Origin: Bradyrhizobium sp. CCGUVB4N
GTDB lineage: Bacteria > Pseudomonadota > Alphaproteobacteria > Rhizobiales > Xanthobacteraceae
Direction: 5' to 3'
DNA: 64,000 nucleotides
NCBI RefSeq assembly: GCF_024199945.1
Contig: NZ_JANADP010000001.1
Coordinates: forward strand, 4,526,001-4,590,000
Below are positions 32,580-41,101 of the stretch, piece after piece (position 1 is the first letter of the stretch; every line of letters starts with the position of its first letter). The notes under the pieces are model-generated. The model was not told the origin of the DNA. It ran no database searches and saw only the letters and a list, made by a program, of their open reading frames with translations. A program made the position numbers and the translations under genes.

Positions 32580-34502
32580 ATGCAATTCCATCTCAATGGA
32601 TTCCAGCCGGGCGACCCCGAGATCGCCGATCCCACCGAGCGCATCCAGGCCTCGGGCGCTGTCGGCGCCGTGCCTGATGAAGTCGATGTCCTGATCGTCG
32701 GCTGTGGCCCGGCGGGCCTGACGCTCGCGGCCCAGCTCGCACAATTCCCTGATATCAAGACCTGCATCGTCGAGCAGAAGCCGGGCCGGCTCGCGGTCGG
32801 CCAGGCCGACGGCATCGCCTGCCGCACCCTGGAGATGTTCCACGCCTACGGTTTCAGCGAGCGCGTGCTGAAGGAGGCCTATTGGGTCAACGAGACGACG
32901 TTCTGGAAGCCGGACGGGCAGGCGCCGGAGAAGATCGTCCGCAGCGGCCGGGTGCAGGACGTCGAGGACGGGCTGTCGGAATTCCCGCACGTGATCCTCA
33001 ACCAGGCACGCATCCATGACGGTTTCCTCGACGTGATGCGAAAGTCGCCGGCCAAGCTCGAGCCCCATTACGGAAGGCGTCTGCTCGACCTCCAGGTCGA
33101 TCCAGCCGCTGGGCCGTCCGACCATGCCGTGACGGTGCGCCTCGAACGCGTCGATGCCGCGAACGAAGGCAAGGTCGAGATGATCAAGGCGCGCTACGTC
33201 GTCGGTTGCGACGGCGCGCGCAGCACGGTGCGCAAGTCGATCGGCCGCGAACTGCATGGCGATTCCGCCAACCATGCCTGGGGCGTGATGGACGTGCTGG
33301 CGGTGACCGATTTTCCCGACATCCGTTTCAAAGTGCTGATCCAGTCGGCCAAGGACGGCAGCCTTCTCATCATTCCGCGCGAGGGCGGCTACATGGTCCG
33401 CCTCTATGTCGAGCTGGCAAAGCTCGACATCGGCGAGCGCGTTGCCAACCGCAACATCACGGCCGAAGACGTGATTGCCAAAGCGCAGCGGATCCTGAAG
33501 CCGCATACGCTCGAGGTGAAGGAGATCGCCTGGTGGTCGGTCTACGAGATCGGCCAGCGCCTGACCGACAAGTTCGACGACGTGCCGGAAACCGAGATCG
33601 ACACGCGGCTGCCGCGCATCTTCATCGCCGGCGATGCCTGTCACACCCACAGCCCGAAAGCCGGGCAGGGCATGAACGTCTCGATGCAGGACGCGTTCAA
33701 CCTCGGCTGGAAGCTCGCCGCCGTGCTGCGGAAGCAGAGTACGCCGAGCCTGCTTCATTCCTATTCGGCCGAGCGGCAGGCGGTCGCGAAGGAGCTGATC
33801 GATTTCGATCGTGAATGGTCCGGGATTCTCGCCTCCGCGGCGAAAGCCGGCGGTGGCGATGCGGCGAAGACGCAGGACTATTTCGTCAGGCACGGCCGCT
33901 ACACCGCGGGCACGGCGACGCACTACACGCCGTCACTCCTCACCGGCGCAGCCTCGCATCAGCATCTCGCGCGGGGCCTCGTCATCGGCAAACGCTTCCA
34001 TTCGGCGCCGGTCATACGGCTTGGAGACGCCAAGCCCGTGCATCTCGGCCACGCGGCGCAGGCGGATGGTCGTTTCCGGATCTATGCGTTCTCCGGTGCC
34101 GAAGATCCGGCCGCGCCCGGCTCCGCCATTCGCGCGCTGTGCAGTTTCCTCGCGGAGGCCAGGGAATCGCCGCTCAGGCGGTACACGCCGGCCGGTGCCG
34201 ACATCGATGCCGTGATCGATCTGCGCGCGGTGTTTCAGCAGGATCATCGCGCGCTCGCCATCGAGGCGATGCCGACGCTGCTGCTGCCGCGGAAAGGGCG
34301 CTACGGCTTGCTCGACTACGAAAAGATGTTTTGTCCGGACCTCAAGAGCGGACAAGACGTGTTCGATATGCGCGGCATCGATCGGACGTCCGGCTGCATG
34401 GTCGTGGTGCGGCCCGATCAATACGTTGCACAGGTGCTGCCGCTCGATGATTTTGCGGCGCTCGCGGCGTATTTCGATGGCTTCATGTTGCAGGTGAACT
34501 GA
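32580..34502 (+). CDS. FAD-dependent aromatic hydroxylase, MobA-like
   Basis: 640-residue class A flavoprotein monooxygenase, the length of 3-hydroxybenzoate 4-hydroxylase MobA. FAD-binding GCGPAG is at residues 41-46, the DG motif is CDGARSTVR, and the GD motif is GDACHTHSPKAGQGMN. A C-terminal thioredoxin-like domain follows (about 480-640, GKRFHSAPVIRL...CMVVVRPDQYVAQVL), as in phenol hydroxylases. The likely reaction is NADPH- and O2-dependent ring hydroxylation of a hydroxybenzoate or phenol. GGGAGAGG precedes the ATG. No ring-cleavage gene is adjacent. Confidence 0.9.
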   Translation: MQFHLNGFQPGDPEIADPTERIQASGAVGAVPDEVDVLIVGCGPAGLTLAAQLAQFPDIKTCIVEQKPGRLAVGQADGIACRTLEMFHAYGFSERVLKEAYWVNETTFWKPDGQAPEKIVRSGRVQDVEDGLSEFPHVILNQARIHDGFLDVMRKSPAKLEPHYGRRLLDLQVDPAAGPSDHAVTVRLERVDAANEGKVEMIKARYVVGCDGARSTVRKSIGRELHGDSANHAWGVMDVLAVTDFPDIRFKVLIQSAKDGSLLIIPREGGYMVRLYVELAKLDIGERVANRNITAEDVIAKAQRILKPHTLEVKEIAWWSVYEIGQRLTDKFDDVPETEIDTRLPRIFIAGDACHTHSPKAGQGMNVSMQDAFNLGWKLAAVLRKQSTPSLLHSYSAERQAVAKELIDFDREWSGILASAAKAGGGDAAKTQDYFVRHGRYTAGTATHYTPSLLTGAASHQHLARGLVIGKRFHSAPVIRLGDAKPVHLGHAAQADGRFRIYAFSGAEDPAAPGSAIRALCSFLAEARESPLRRYTPAGADIDAVIDLRAVFQQDHRALAIEAMPTLLLPRKGRYGLLDYEKMFCPDLKSGQDVFDMRGIDRTSGCMVVVRPDQYVAQVLPLDDFAALAAYFDGFMLQVN

Positions 34503-34643
34503 CACGTTGCTGCGCCGATGAATGGCGGATGAATATTGAACCGCGGGCGCAGCGCGCCTCTCAATCTTTTGGCTGATACGGCGTCGGCGCACGGAACGCT
34601 TCATTCCGCTCGCGCGTTCCGCCTCTCAGAGGAGGACTTCGCC

Positions 34644-35612
34644 ATGAGACTGAGAACCGCTTTAGTTGCTGCATTGCTGCTCGCGCCGACGGCCGCATTG
34701 GCCGCGCCGGGAATCGTCACCGTCTCGACCGGTCTGCGCGCCGGCCCGGGTGCGGGCTTTCCGCTTGTCGATCGCGTCCCCGAGGGCGCCCGCGTCAACA
34801 TCCACGGTTGCCTGCGCGGCAATGCCTGGTGCGATGTGAGCTTCTCCGACGACCGCGGCTGGGTGTCGTCGCAATATCTCGAATATCTCTACCGCAATCA
34901 CTACGTCTATCTGCCCGACTATGCCGACGAGGTTGACGTGCCCGTCGTCCCGTTCGTGCTGAGCTCGTACTGGTCGAGCTATTACGAGGGCCGCCCCTGG
35001 TATCGCCGCCACGCCTACTGGAATAACTACTGGACGTCGCATGAGCGCTTTGCGACGCGGATGACGATCGATCCGCACGCCGCTCGGATCGGACGCGCCG
35101 CGACGCGTGACGCTGCGGTTGCGCTCGGCCGCGACGCGCATAACAAGGGCAATGTTGCCGTCTCCGGCCGTGATGCCGCGACGGCGCGGCATGATGCGAC
35201 GATCGCCAAGCGCGAGGCTGCAATCGGCGTCGATCGGAATCGCACCGAACGGAGCCAGCGTTTCGTCAACGAGCGGACGGCGGTGCAGGGCCGCAATCCC
35301 CGTGACGCGCAGGCGCGGATGATGCACGAACAGGCGGCAAGCCGCGCTGCGATACGCGCGCAGCCGATGGCGCGTGCACATGAAGCGCCGCGTGTGTCGG
35401 CCGCGCCGGCGCCCCGGCCCGCGATGCCGCACGTCGCTCAGCCGAATATCAGCCATGGCGCGCCGATGAACGCCCACGCGCAGATGCCGGCACCGCGTGC
35501 GGCTGCACCTGCGCCTGCGATGCCGCATCCCGGTGGCGGCGGCGGCGCGCCGCACGTCAACGCCGCGCCGCATGGCGGCGGGCCCGGCGGTGGTCCGCAG
35601 AAGCACCAGTGA
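34644..35612 (+). CDS. exported SH3-domain protein
   Basis: 322-residue secreted protein. Signal peptide MRLRTALVAALLLAPTAALA, then a bacterial SH3 domain (about 20-85: VSTGLRAGPGAGFPLVDRVPEGARVNIHGCL, DDRGWVSSQYLEYLY). A Tyr/Trp-rich segment follows, then a long Ala/Arg-rich, disordered region ending in Gly/Pro/His-rich sequence. Such proteins are thought to bind the cell wall. GAGGAGGA precedes the ATG, and a strong terminator follows. Confidence 0.87.
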   Translation: MRLRTALVAALLLAPTAALAAPGIVTVSTGLRAGPGAGFPLVDRVPEGARVNIHGCLRGNAWCDVSFSDDRGWVSSQYLEYLYRNHYVYLPDYADEVDVPVVPFVLSSYWSSYYEGRPWYRRHAYWNNYWTSHERFATRMTIDPHAARIGRAATRDAAVALGRDAHNKGNVAVSGRDAATARHDATIAKREAAIGVDRNRTERSQRFVNERTAVQGRNPRDAQARMMHEQAASRAAIRAQPMARAHEAPRVSAAPAPRPAMPHVAQPNISHGAPMNAHAQMPAPRAAAPAPAMPHPGGGGGAPHVNAAPHGGGPGGGPQKHQ

Positions 35613-35622
35613 CATTGGAAAG

Positions 35623-35651
35623 AAAAGCCCGGCCTCCGCGCCGGGCTTTTT
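35623..35651 (+). terminator. intrinsic terminator after SH3 protein gene
   Basis: AAAAGCCCGGC and GCCGGGCTTTT form an 11-bp stem with a six-base loop and a T-run, starting 10 bp after the stop codon. Confidence 0.92.
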
Positions 35652-35781
35652 GCTTGGGTTGTTCGGGTTCCGTGCGCGTACAATTTAAGAAAGTTCTTCG
35701 CGGGCAGATTTCATCGATCGTAATATGTGTACTCAAAGGTGTAAGCATCCACTCGGGGCAGCGGGGCACGGGAGGATGTAG

Positions 35782-36060
35782 ATGAGACAGAGCCAGGCGG
35801 ACTCGCGCCGCCAAAATGTCGCGAAGCGGTCGATGACCAAGGAGGCGAGGCAATTGGCCAGCTTGATTGCGGGCTTGCGCAAATCTCTCGATGGCATCCA
35901 CAAGGAGCGGACGAGCACAAAGCTCTCCGGTGCCGAGATGGGGCTGCTCGACGAGCGCCGCAACAATCTGTTGCTCACCATAGCTGCCCTGGACGACCGT
36001 CTATCGGCTGTGCAGGGTCTGATCGATCTCGGCCGTCCACACGTGATCCGCGTTCACTGA
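35782..36060 (+). CDS. small coiled-coil hypothetical protein
   Basis: 92-residue basic, helical protein of unknown function. Heptad-like sequence covers ARQLASLIAGLRKSLDGI and NNLLLTIAALDDRLSAVQGLIDL. GGAGG six bases before the ATG supports translation. Not recognised. Confidence 0.7.
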   Translation: MRQSQADSRRQNVAKRSMTKEARQLASLIAGLRKSLDGIHKERTSTKLSGAEMGLLDERRNNLLLTIAALDDRLSAVQGLIDLGRPHVIRVH

Positions 36061-36382
36061 GCGGATCGGCTCGGCATTATCGGTTCCGTCGCGGCGGCGA
36101 TGGGCCGGCGCCGGCTGGCGGCTCTGCACCGCATAGGGGTTGTACAGCACTCGGCCGTCGCGGATCCAGGTCTGCGCGGTTGCGCGGCATGGCCGCGAAC
36201 AAGCCCCCGGCAAGCAGAATCTCATTGATGATGCGGCGTATGGACCTTCGTCGCGCTGTTGGAACCGGTGTCGGCGCACAATGCTGCCGCGGACGGCACC
36301 AAATTGCCACGCTCCCGGCGAATTGCCGCCAAAGCCCGCTGCCACGACGGAACGGGGCAGGGCAACCGCAAGGGGACAAGCA
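36061..36382. other. 322-bp stretch without a supported gene
   Basis: Minus-strand frames here give plausible fragments (for example IRDGRVLYNPYAVQ) but no start with a ribosome-binding site and no signal peptide. It may contain the remnant of a small secreted protein gene. I see no repeat or terminator. Confidence 0.4.
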
Positions 36383-36562
36383 TTGGCCTATAAAATGGTC
36401 GCAGAACGCGACAATGAGAAGTACAGTTTTGCCCGTGAAAGCCGGTTGCTCATCGTGGCGAAGGCGAAGGTTTGGGCGAGCGAAGGGTGGCGGGTCGTCA
36501 TCACCGATCAGGACGGCAAGGCCTACGCGCCGCCGGAGTTCGATCAGTTGCTGGCGGCGTGA
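36383..36562 (+). CDS. small hypothetical protein (TTG start)
   Basis: 59-residue soluble protein: KYSFARESRLLIVAKAKVWASEGWRVVITDQDGKAYAPPEFDQLL. A TTG at 36383 lies seven bases after AAGGGG; an internal ATG at 36395 is the alternative. It precedes the cytochrome gene by 27 bp and may be co-transcribed. Not recognised. Confidence 0.65.
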   Translation: MAYKMVAERDNEKYSFARESRLLIVAKAKVWASEGWRVVITDQDGKAYAPPEFDQLLAA

Positions 36563-36589
36563 TCGCAAGGCGCGGGCTAGGGGACGACA

Positions 36590-36967
36590 TTGAGATCGCA
36601 CATTCGACCGGGGCGCGAAGTCATTGCGCCTCTGGTGATTCTTGGGACCGTGGCCGCGGCTGCGATCGCGCTGACGGCGCCGTTTGCCTTCGCGCAAAAT
36701 CTCGACGCCGGCAAATCGGCTGAAAAGCTGTTCGCCGACGGTTGCACGGCCTGCCACCGCAGTCCGCGGGGGCTCGCGAAAGGGCGCTACACCCTGACGC
36801 TGTCCTGGTTCCTGCAGGACCATTATTCGGCCGGTCCCGACTCGGCCAAGGCGCTCGCAGCCTATCTGGTGTCGGTCGACACGCCGCCTCCAGTTGCTCC
36901 GGTGAAGCCTGGCGCAAAGTCACCCCGATCCAAGCCGCATCCGCCCAAGCCGGCGCAGAGCCAGTAG
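36590..36967 (+). CDS. c-type cytochrome-like exported protein
   Basis: 125-residue protein with a signal peptide (APLVILGTVAAAAIALTAPFAFA) and one haem motif CTACH. The domain is short (about 75 residues) and there is no methionine after the haem motif, so a Met axial ligand is absent; the His in FLQDHYSA is a candidate. A Pro/Lys/Ser-rich tail follows. The start appears to be TTG after AGGGGA, with no ATG available. Confidence 0.78.
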   Translation: MRSHIRPGREVIAPLVILGTVAAAAIALTAPFAFAQNLDAGKSAEKLFADGCTACHRSPRGLAKGRYTLTLSWFLQDHYSAGPDSAKALAAYLVSVDTPPPVAPVKPGAKSPRSKPHPPKPAQSQ

Positions 36968-36976
36968 TCGGCTGGA

Positions 36977-37546
36977 CTAGACGCGCCGATAGGTCTGCGC
37001 GATCAGGCGGTCGTGCACGGCGCGCAGATCGGCGTTCATGCGGGTCTGTCCCGTCGTGACAAAGGACAGCCAGGCGCCGTCTGCGGCCAGACGTACGATC
37101 TGCAGCTCAGGCGTCGCATCGGTGGCACGGTGGCGTTTAAGGCGCGCCTTCATCCAGTCGTTCCAGAGCTTGCGCAGTGACGGGTCGGTGACGACCACCA
37201 TGCTCAACGCCGCCCAGGGCGTGGCGAAGCCGAACGCCTTGCCGGTGAACACCGCATTGACATAGGCGCGCGTAAAACTGCCGCGCGGCTTGGGATCCGC
37301 TTCGATGGCGGCGTCGATCTCGGCATCGACGCGGGCGAGCAGATCAGCGAACAGGCCCTCGATCAGCGCCTGCTTGCTTCCGAAATGATGGAACAGCCCG
37401 CCTTTGGTGACGCCGGCCGCCGCTGCCACCGCTTGCACCGTGACACCGGAGACGCCGTGGTCCATGGCGATCGCTGCGGCGTGGTCCAGCAGGGCGCGCC
37501 GCACCTGCTCGGGCTGCTTGGCGCGGGTATAGGCGCTCGCCGGCAT
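36977..37546 (-). CDS. TetR-family regulator of SMR pump
   Basis: 189-residue repressor. HTH: MDHGVSGVTVQAVAAAAGVTKGGLFHHFGSKQALIEGLF, then a typical TetR C-terminal domain (AYVNAVFTGKAFGFATPWAALSMVVVTDP). Its ATG overlaps the stop of the efflux gene as TGATG, so the two are coupled, pump first. It would sense a lipophilic cation or similar drug. Confidence 0.9.
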   Translation of the reverse strand: MPASAYTRAKQPEQVRRALLDHAAAIAMDHGVSGVTVQAVAAAAGVTKGGLFHHFGSKQALIEGLFADLLARVDAEIDAAIEADPKPRGSFTRAYVNAVFTGKAFGFATPWAALSMVVVTDPSLRKLWNDWMKARLKRHRATDATPELQIVRLAADGAWLSFVTTGQTRMNADLRAVHDRLIAQTYRRV

Positions 37547-37890
37547 CAATGCGCTGTCGTCTGCGAGAACAGGTTGATCACCACGACCCCCGAGACGATC
37601 AGTCCGATGCCGACGAAGGCTGCGGCGTCCAGCATCTGGCGGAACAGCACGAAGGAGACGGTGGCGGTCAGGATGATGCCGATCCCGCCCCAGATCGCGT
37701 AGGCGATGCTCAGGGGGATGACGCGGATCGCGACCGACAGCGCGTAGAACGAGGCCACGTAGAACAGCACCATCGCCAGCGTCGGCCAGGGCCGCGTGAA
37801 CTGCGCGGACTGCTGCAGGAAGGCGGACGCCGTCACCTCGAACACGATGGCGAGGGCAAGCGCGGCATAGGAGGTGAAAGCGGACGTCAT
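37546..37890 (-). CDS. SMR-family multidrug efflux transporter
   Basis: 114-residue four-helix inner-membrane protein of the small multidrug resistance family (EmrE/SugE). The essential membrane Glu is in AIVFEVTASAFLQQS (near residue 16), and AIRVIPLSIAYAIWGGIGIILTATVSFVLF is the family signature. It exchanges protons for cationic compounds. A palindrome upstream and the downstream TetR gene indicate repression. Confidence 0.93.
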   Translation of the reverse strand: MTSAFTSYAALALAIVFEVTASAFLQQSAQFTRPWPTLAMVLFYVASFYALSVAIRVIPLSIAYAIWGGIGIILTATVSFVLFRQMLDAAAFVGIGLIVSGVVVINLFSQTTAH

Positions 37891-37918
37891 GACGATCTCG
37901 GGCCTGGCGCGCGAAAGA

Positions 37919-37930
37919 TACCGCGCGGTA
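37919..37930. promoter_or_regulatory. operator-like palindrome before SMR gene
   Basis: TACCGCGCGGTA is a perfect 12-bp palindrome 29 bp upstream of the SMR start, flanked by a further GGTAT repeat. It is probably bound by the TetR protein encoded downstream. Confidence 0.6.
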
Positions 37931-38091
37931 GGTATGTTTAGCACGCGTAATCTGGCTTTTGTCGGGAGCGGATATCACGTGTGAGTGACGAGCCTGCGAC
38001 AGGGAGCGATGAGCCCGGGGCTGCGACGGGAAGCCGCCGCGCGACAAATCGCGCAGCGGCTTCAAGCCGTCGTGAGCCGTTCGATGCGGTG

Positions 38092-38757
38092 CTAGTTGAT
38101 CCGCACGGTGAGTTCGACGTCCCCTGCGAAGGGCGTGGACATGTAGCCGTTGCCCGGATGGCGGACGCGGGCGAGATAGTCCGGGCTGAAATCGGCGTTG
38201 TCGGCGACGATGATCGCGCCGGGCTTCAGACGGTCTTCGACCAGATCGAGGATCTCCGGATAGAGCGCCTTGGCGCCATCGAGCAGCACGAGATCAATCT
38301 GATCGGGCAAATCCTTGCTGAGCGTCTTCAGCGCATCGCCTTCGCGGATTTCGACGAGATCGATCAGCCCGCCGTCTTTCAGGTTTTCCCGCGCCCGCGC
38401 CGCCTTGGACGGCTCGAACTCGCTGGTGATGAGCCTTCCCCCGCCATTGTCGCGCAAGCCTGCGGCCAGATGCAGGGTCGAGATGCCGAACGAGGTGCCG
38501 AACTCGACGATCACCTTCGCGCGCGAGCTGCGCGCCAGCATGTAGAGCAGGTTGCCCGTCTCGCGCGAGACGGCGAGCGGCGCGTCCCTCAGGCGTGCGT
38601 AGAGGTCGCGGTAATCGGTCTTGCTCTGCATCATCCGTGCGCGGTCGGCGTCGGTCACGTCGGCGAAGGCGGCTCGTGTCGCGCCGCGTGCGGCTTCGTC
38701 CTGGTCGAACAGGCGATCCAGCAGCGGCGCAAGCGAGGTGATGGTCGGGGTGGTCAT
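38092..38757 (-). CDS. O-methyltransferase family protein
   Basis: 221-residue SAM-dependent methyltransferase of the catechol/caffeoyl-CoA O-methyltransferase fold. SAM motif I is VIVEFGTSFGISTLHLAAGL near residue 80, motif II RLITSEFEPSKA, then IREGDALKTL and DLVLLDGAKALY with the metal-binding Asp. The substrate is probably a catechol-like compound. It is divergent from the TetR gene at 38856, with an inverted repeat between. Confidence 0.9.
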   Translation of the reverse strand: MTTPTITSLAPLLDRLFDQDEAARGATRAAFADVTDADRARMMQSKTDYRDLYARLRDAPLAVSRETGNLLYMLARSSRAKVIVEFGTSFGISTLHLAAGLRDNGGGRLITSEFEPSKAARARENLKDGGLIDLVEIREGDALKTLSKDLPDQIDLVLLDGAKALYPEILDLVEDRLKPGAIIVADNADFSPDYLARVRHPGNGYMSTPFAGDVELTVRIN

Positions 38758-38810
38758 TCGGTGTCTCCAGAGTTCGCGGCAAGGCGTGGGCTTGCGTGCG
38801 GATTGAAATA

Positions 38811-38824
38811 CGACTAATTCGTCG
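38811..38824. promoter_or_regulatory. operator-like inverted repeat
   Basis: CGAC-TAATTC-GTCG lies between the divergent O-methyltransferase and TetR genes, 31 bp before the TetR start. Position suits TetR control of both promoters. Confidence 0.5.
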
Positions 38825-38855
38825 CATTTCCTATTCGCATTCCCCCGGGTAGACC

Positions 38856-39500
38856 GTGGCCGATCGTCGAAGTCGTTCAGTTTCCTCACGAAAACAGCCG
38901 CAGCAGGCCCGCTCCAACGAGCTGGTCGCGGCCATCCTCGATGCCGCTGTTCAGGTTCTGGCGAAGGAAGGGGCACAGCGTTTCACCACCGCGCGGGTGG
39001 CTGATCGGGCCGGGGTGAGCGTCGGATCGCTCTACCAATATTTTCCGAACAAGGCGGCGATCCTGTTCCGCCTGCAGAGCGACGAGTGGCGAAGCACGAG
39101 CGAGCTCCTGCGCGGCATTTTGGCGGACCAGACGAAGCCGCCCTTCGTGCGTCTGCGCGCGCTGGTGCATGCCTTCATACGTTCCGAATGCGAGGAGGCG
39201 GCGATCCGCGGCGCGCTGAGTGATGCCGCGCCGCTCTATCGCGATGCGCCCGAGGCCGAGGCGGCGCGCGCGGCCGGCGAGGGCATCGTCGCAGCCTTCA
39301 TGCGCGAGGCGCTGCCGCAGGCCCCGGAGGCGACGCGCGAGCTTGCCGGGGAGCTGATCAAGACGACGCTGGCGGAAGTCGGCAAGCGGTTCTCGGAAGC
39401 GCCGCGCAGCGAGGCCGAGATCGCGCGCCACGCCGACGGGCTGGCCGACATGTTCTGCGCCTACCTCGATCAGCTTGCAGGCCGCGGAAGTCATTCCTGA
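38856..39500 (+). CDS. TetR-family regulator
   Basis: 214-residue repressor. A basic N-terminal tail (RRSRSVSSRKQPQQARS) precedes the HTH AKEGAQRFTTARVADRAGVSVGSLYQYFPNKAAILFRLQ, an AcrR-type form. The C-terminal domain is TetR_C_17-like. The start is GTG at 38856. Divergent from the O-methyltransferase, which it probably represses. Confidence 0.88.
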   Translation: MADRRSRSVSSRKQPQQARSNELVAAILDAAVQVLAKEGAQRFTTARVADRAGVSVGSLYQYFPNKAAILFRLQSDEWRSTSELLRGILADQTKPPFVRLRALVHAFIRSECEEAAIRGALSDAAPLYRDAPEAEAARAAGEGIVAAFMREALPQAPEATRELAGELIKTTLAEVGKRFSEAPRSEAEIARHADGLADMFCAYLDQLAGRGSHS

Positions 39501-39590
39501 CATCTGCGTTTGCGGCCCAATATCGTTTCGGATTTCGTGGGATCATGGGTTAGCTTTCCATCGCCCGTCGTCCAGCCCGAGTGCCGCGCC

Positions 39591-40232
39591 ATGCATGTCC
39601 TTCGGCCCCAGTTCCGCATCGAGCAGCAGCGCGCTCTGGAATTTGCGTCAAGGCGCGGCTTCGGCGTGATCGTGGCGGCGGATGCGAACGGCCCGCGCGC
39701 CTCGCACGTGCCGTTCGTGCTGGTCGAGCGCGATGGGCGCGCGATCGTGCAGATCCATTTCACGGCAAAAAATCCGCTGGTCGAGCTGGCCGACGGCGTC
39801 AGGCGCTTCCTGCTGATCGTTGCCGGCGACGATGCCTACATCTCCAACGATTGGTACGCCTCGCCCGACAATGTCTCGACCTGGCTTTACGAGGCGGTGC
39901 ATCTGTCGGGTGTGATGCATCTGCGCGGACACGATGAAAACCGTGGTCATGGCGATGCGCTGCTGTCGGTTGCCGAGGCGCGGCTGCCGAAACAGCCCTG
40001 GGACCTCCAGCAGATGGATCCGGGCAAGCGCGAGAGCATGCTGGCTGCGATCCGCGTCGTCGATCTCGTGGTCGATCAGATCGAGGGGCAGGCCAAGCTC
40101 AACCAACATAAAAGCGACGCGGACCATGTCGCGGTCGCCGATCAATTGGGGCGGTCGGAGGAGACCGGGCACCGGAGGCTGGCGCGGAAGATGCAAGCGC
40201 TGCGGCCCGGGCTCGGGTACGAATTTTCGTGA
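39591..40232 (+). CDS. PaiB-like FMN-binding protein
   Basis: 213-residue FMN-binding split-barrel protein of the PaiB/'negative transcriptional regulator' family. Seen: RGFGVIVAADANGPRASHVPFVL, FTAKNPLV, DAYISNDWYASPDNVSTWLYEAVHLSG, and the C-terminal LNQHKSDADHVAV. In Bacillus PaiB affects sporulation and degradative genes; the role in proteobacteria is unclear. It runs in the same direction as pdxY, 48 bp upstream of it. Confidence 0.88.
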   Translation: MHVLRPQFRIEQQRALEFASRRGFGVIVAADANGPRASHVPFVLVERDGRAIVQIHFTAKNPLVELADGVRRFLLIVAGDDAYISNDWYASPDNVSTWLYEAVHLSGVMHLRGHDENRGHGDALLSVAEARLPKQPWDLQQMDPGKRESMLAAIRVVDLVVDQIEGQAKLNQHKSDADHVAVADQLGRSEETGHRRLARKMQALRPGLGYEFS

Positions 40233-40280
40233 TCCGGGCGACGCTTGCCACATCGCGCTTTTGACCCTACGGACCTCTGC

Positions 40281-41093
40281 ATGCTCGTCATCTCGATTCA
40301 AAGCCAGGTGGTCCACGGCCATGTCGGCAACAGCGCGGCGGTCCACGCGATGCAGGCGGAGGGCGTCAACGTCGCCGCGGTGCCGACGACGCTGCTGTCG
40401 AACCATCCGCGTTATCCGACCGTGCGAGGGCGGGTGCTCGACGCCGAGCTGGTTGCCGATCTGCTGCGGGGTGTCGAGGAGCGGGACCTCGTCGACGAGG
40501 CGGCCGTGCTCGTCACCGGCTATCTCGGCTCGCCCGACAACGCCGTCGTCGTCGCCGATTTCGTCGAGCGAGCGCTGTCGCGCAATTCGAAGCTCGTCTA
40601 TCTCTGCGACCCCGTGATCGGCGACGACGGCCGCGTCTATGTCGCCGACGGCATTTTGGACGTGGTGCGGCATCGCTTGTTGCCGGCCGCACATTTGATC
40701 ACGCCGAACCAGTTCGAGCTCGAGCTGCTCTCCGGCGTCAAGATCGCAGACACGGATAGCCTGCGTGCGGCAGCGGCTGCCCTGGCGGGACAACGCCGGA
40801 TCGACGTCGTTGCCACCGGCTGCACGCTCGCCGACACGCCCAACGGGCAGGTGGAGACGATCCTGTGTGCTGATGGGCAATTGTCGCGCTTTGCGACGCC
40901 GCGCCTGCCGATCCGCCCCTATGGCACCGGCGATCTCCTCACCGGCCTGATCGCGGCGCACCTGGCCAAGGGGACGGCAATCGAGGCGGCAGTGCGGCTT
41001 GCGGTCGAGACCATCTTCGCCGTGCTCGTTCGCACCGAGCAGGCAGGATCGGTCGAGATGCGTCTAGTGCCGTTGCCGGCCTCAGGGAACTGA
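40281..41093 (+). CDS. pdxY: pyridoxal kinase PdxY
   Basis: 270-residue ribokinase-fold kinase that phosphorylates pyridoxal in the PLP salvage pathway. The N-terminal ISIQSQVVHGHVGNSAAV is characteristic. YLCDPVIGDDGRVYV is the metal/ATP region and PYGTGDLLTGLIAAHL holds the catalytic Asp in GTGD. The length is normal. It ends 8 bp before the convergent M15 peptidase gene. Confidence 0.93.
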   Translation: MLVISIQSQVVHGHVGNSAAVHAMQAEGVNVAAVPTTLLSNHPRYPTVRGRVLDAELVADLLRGVEERDLVDEAAVLVTGYLGSPDNAVVVADFVERALSRNSKLVYLCDPVIGDDGRVYVADGILDVVRHRLLPAAHLITPNQFELELLSGVKIADTDSLRAAAAALAGQRRIDVVATGCTLADTPNGQVETILCADGQLSRFATPRLPIRPYGTGDLLTGLIAAHLAKGTAIEAAVRLAVETIFAVLVRTEQAGSVEMRLVPLPASGN

Positions 41094-41101
41094 GCGACGG
41101 C

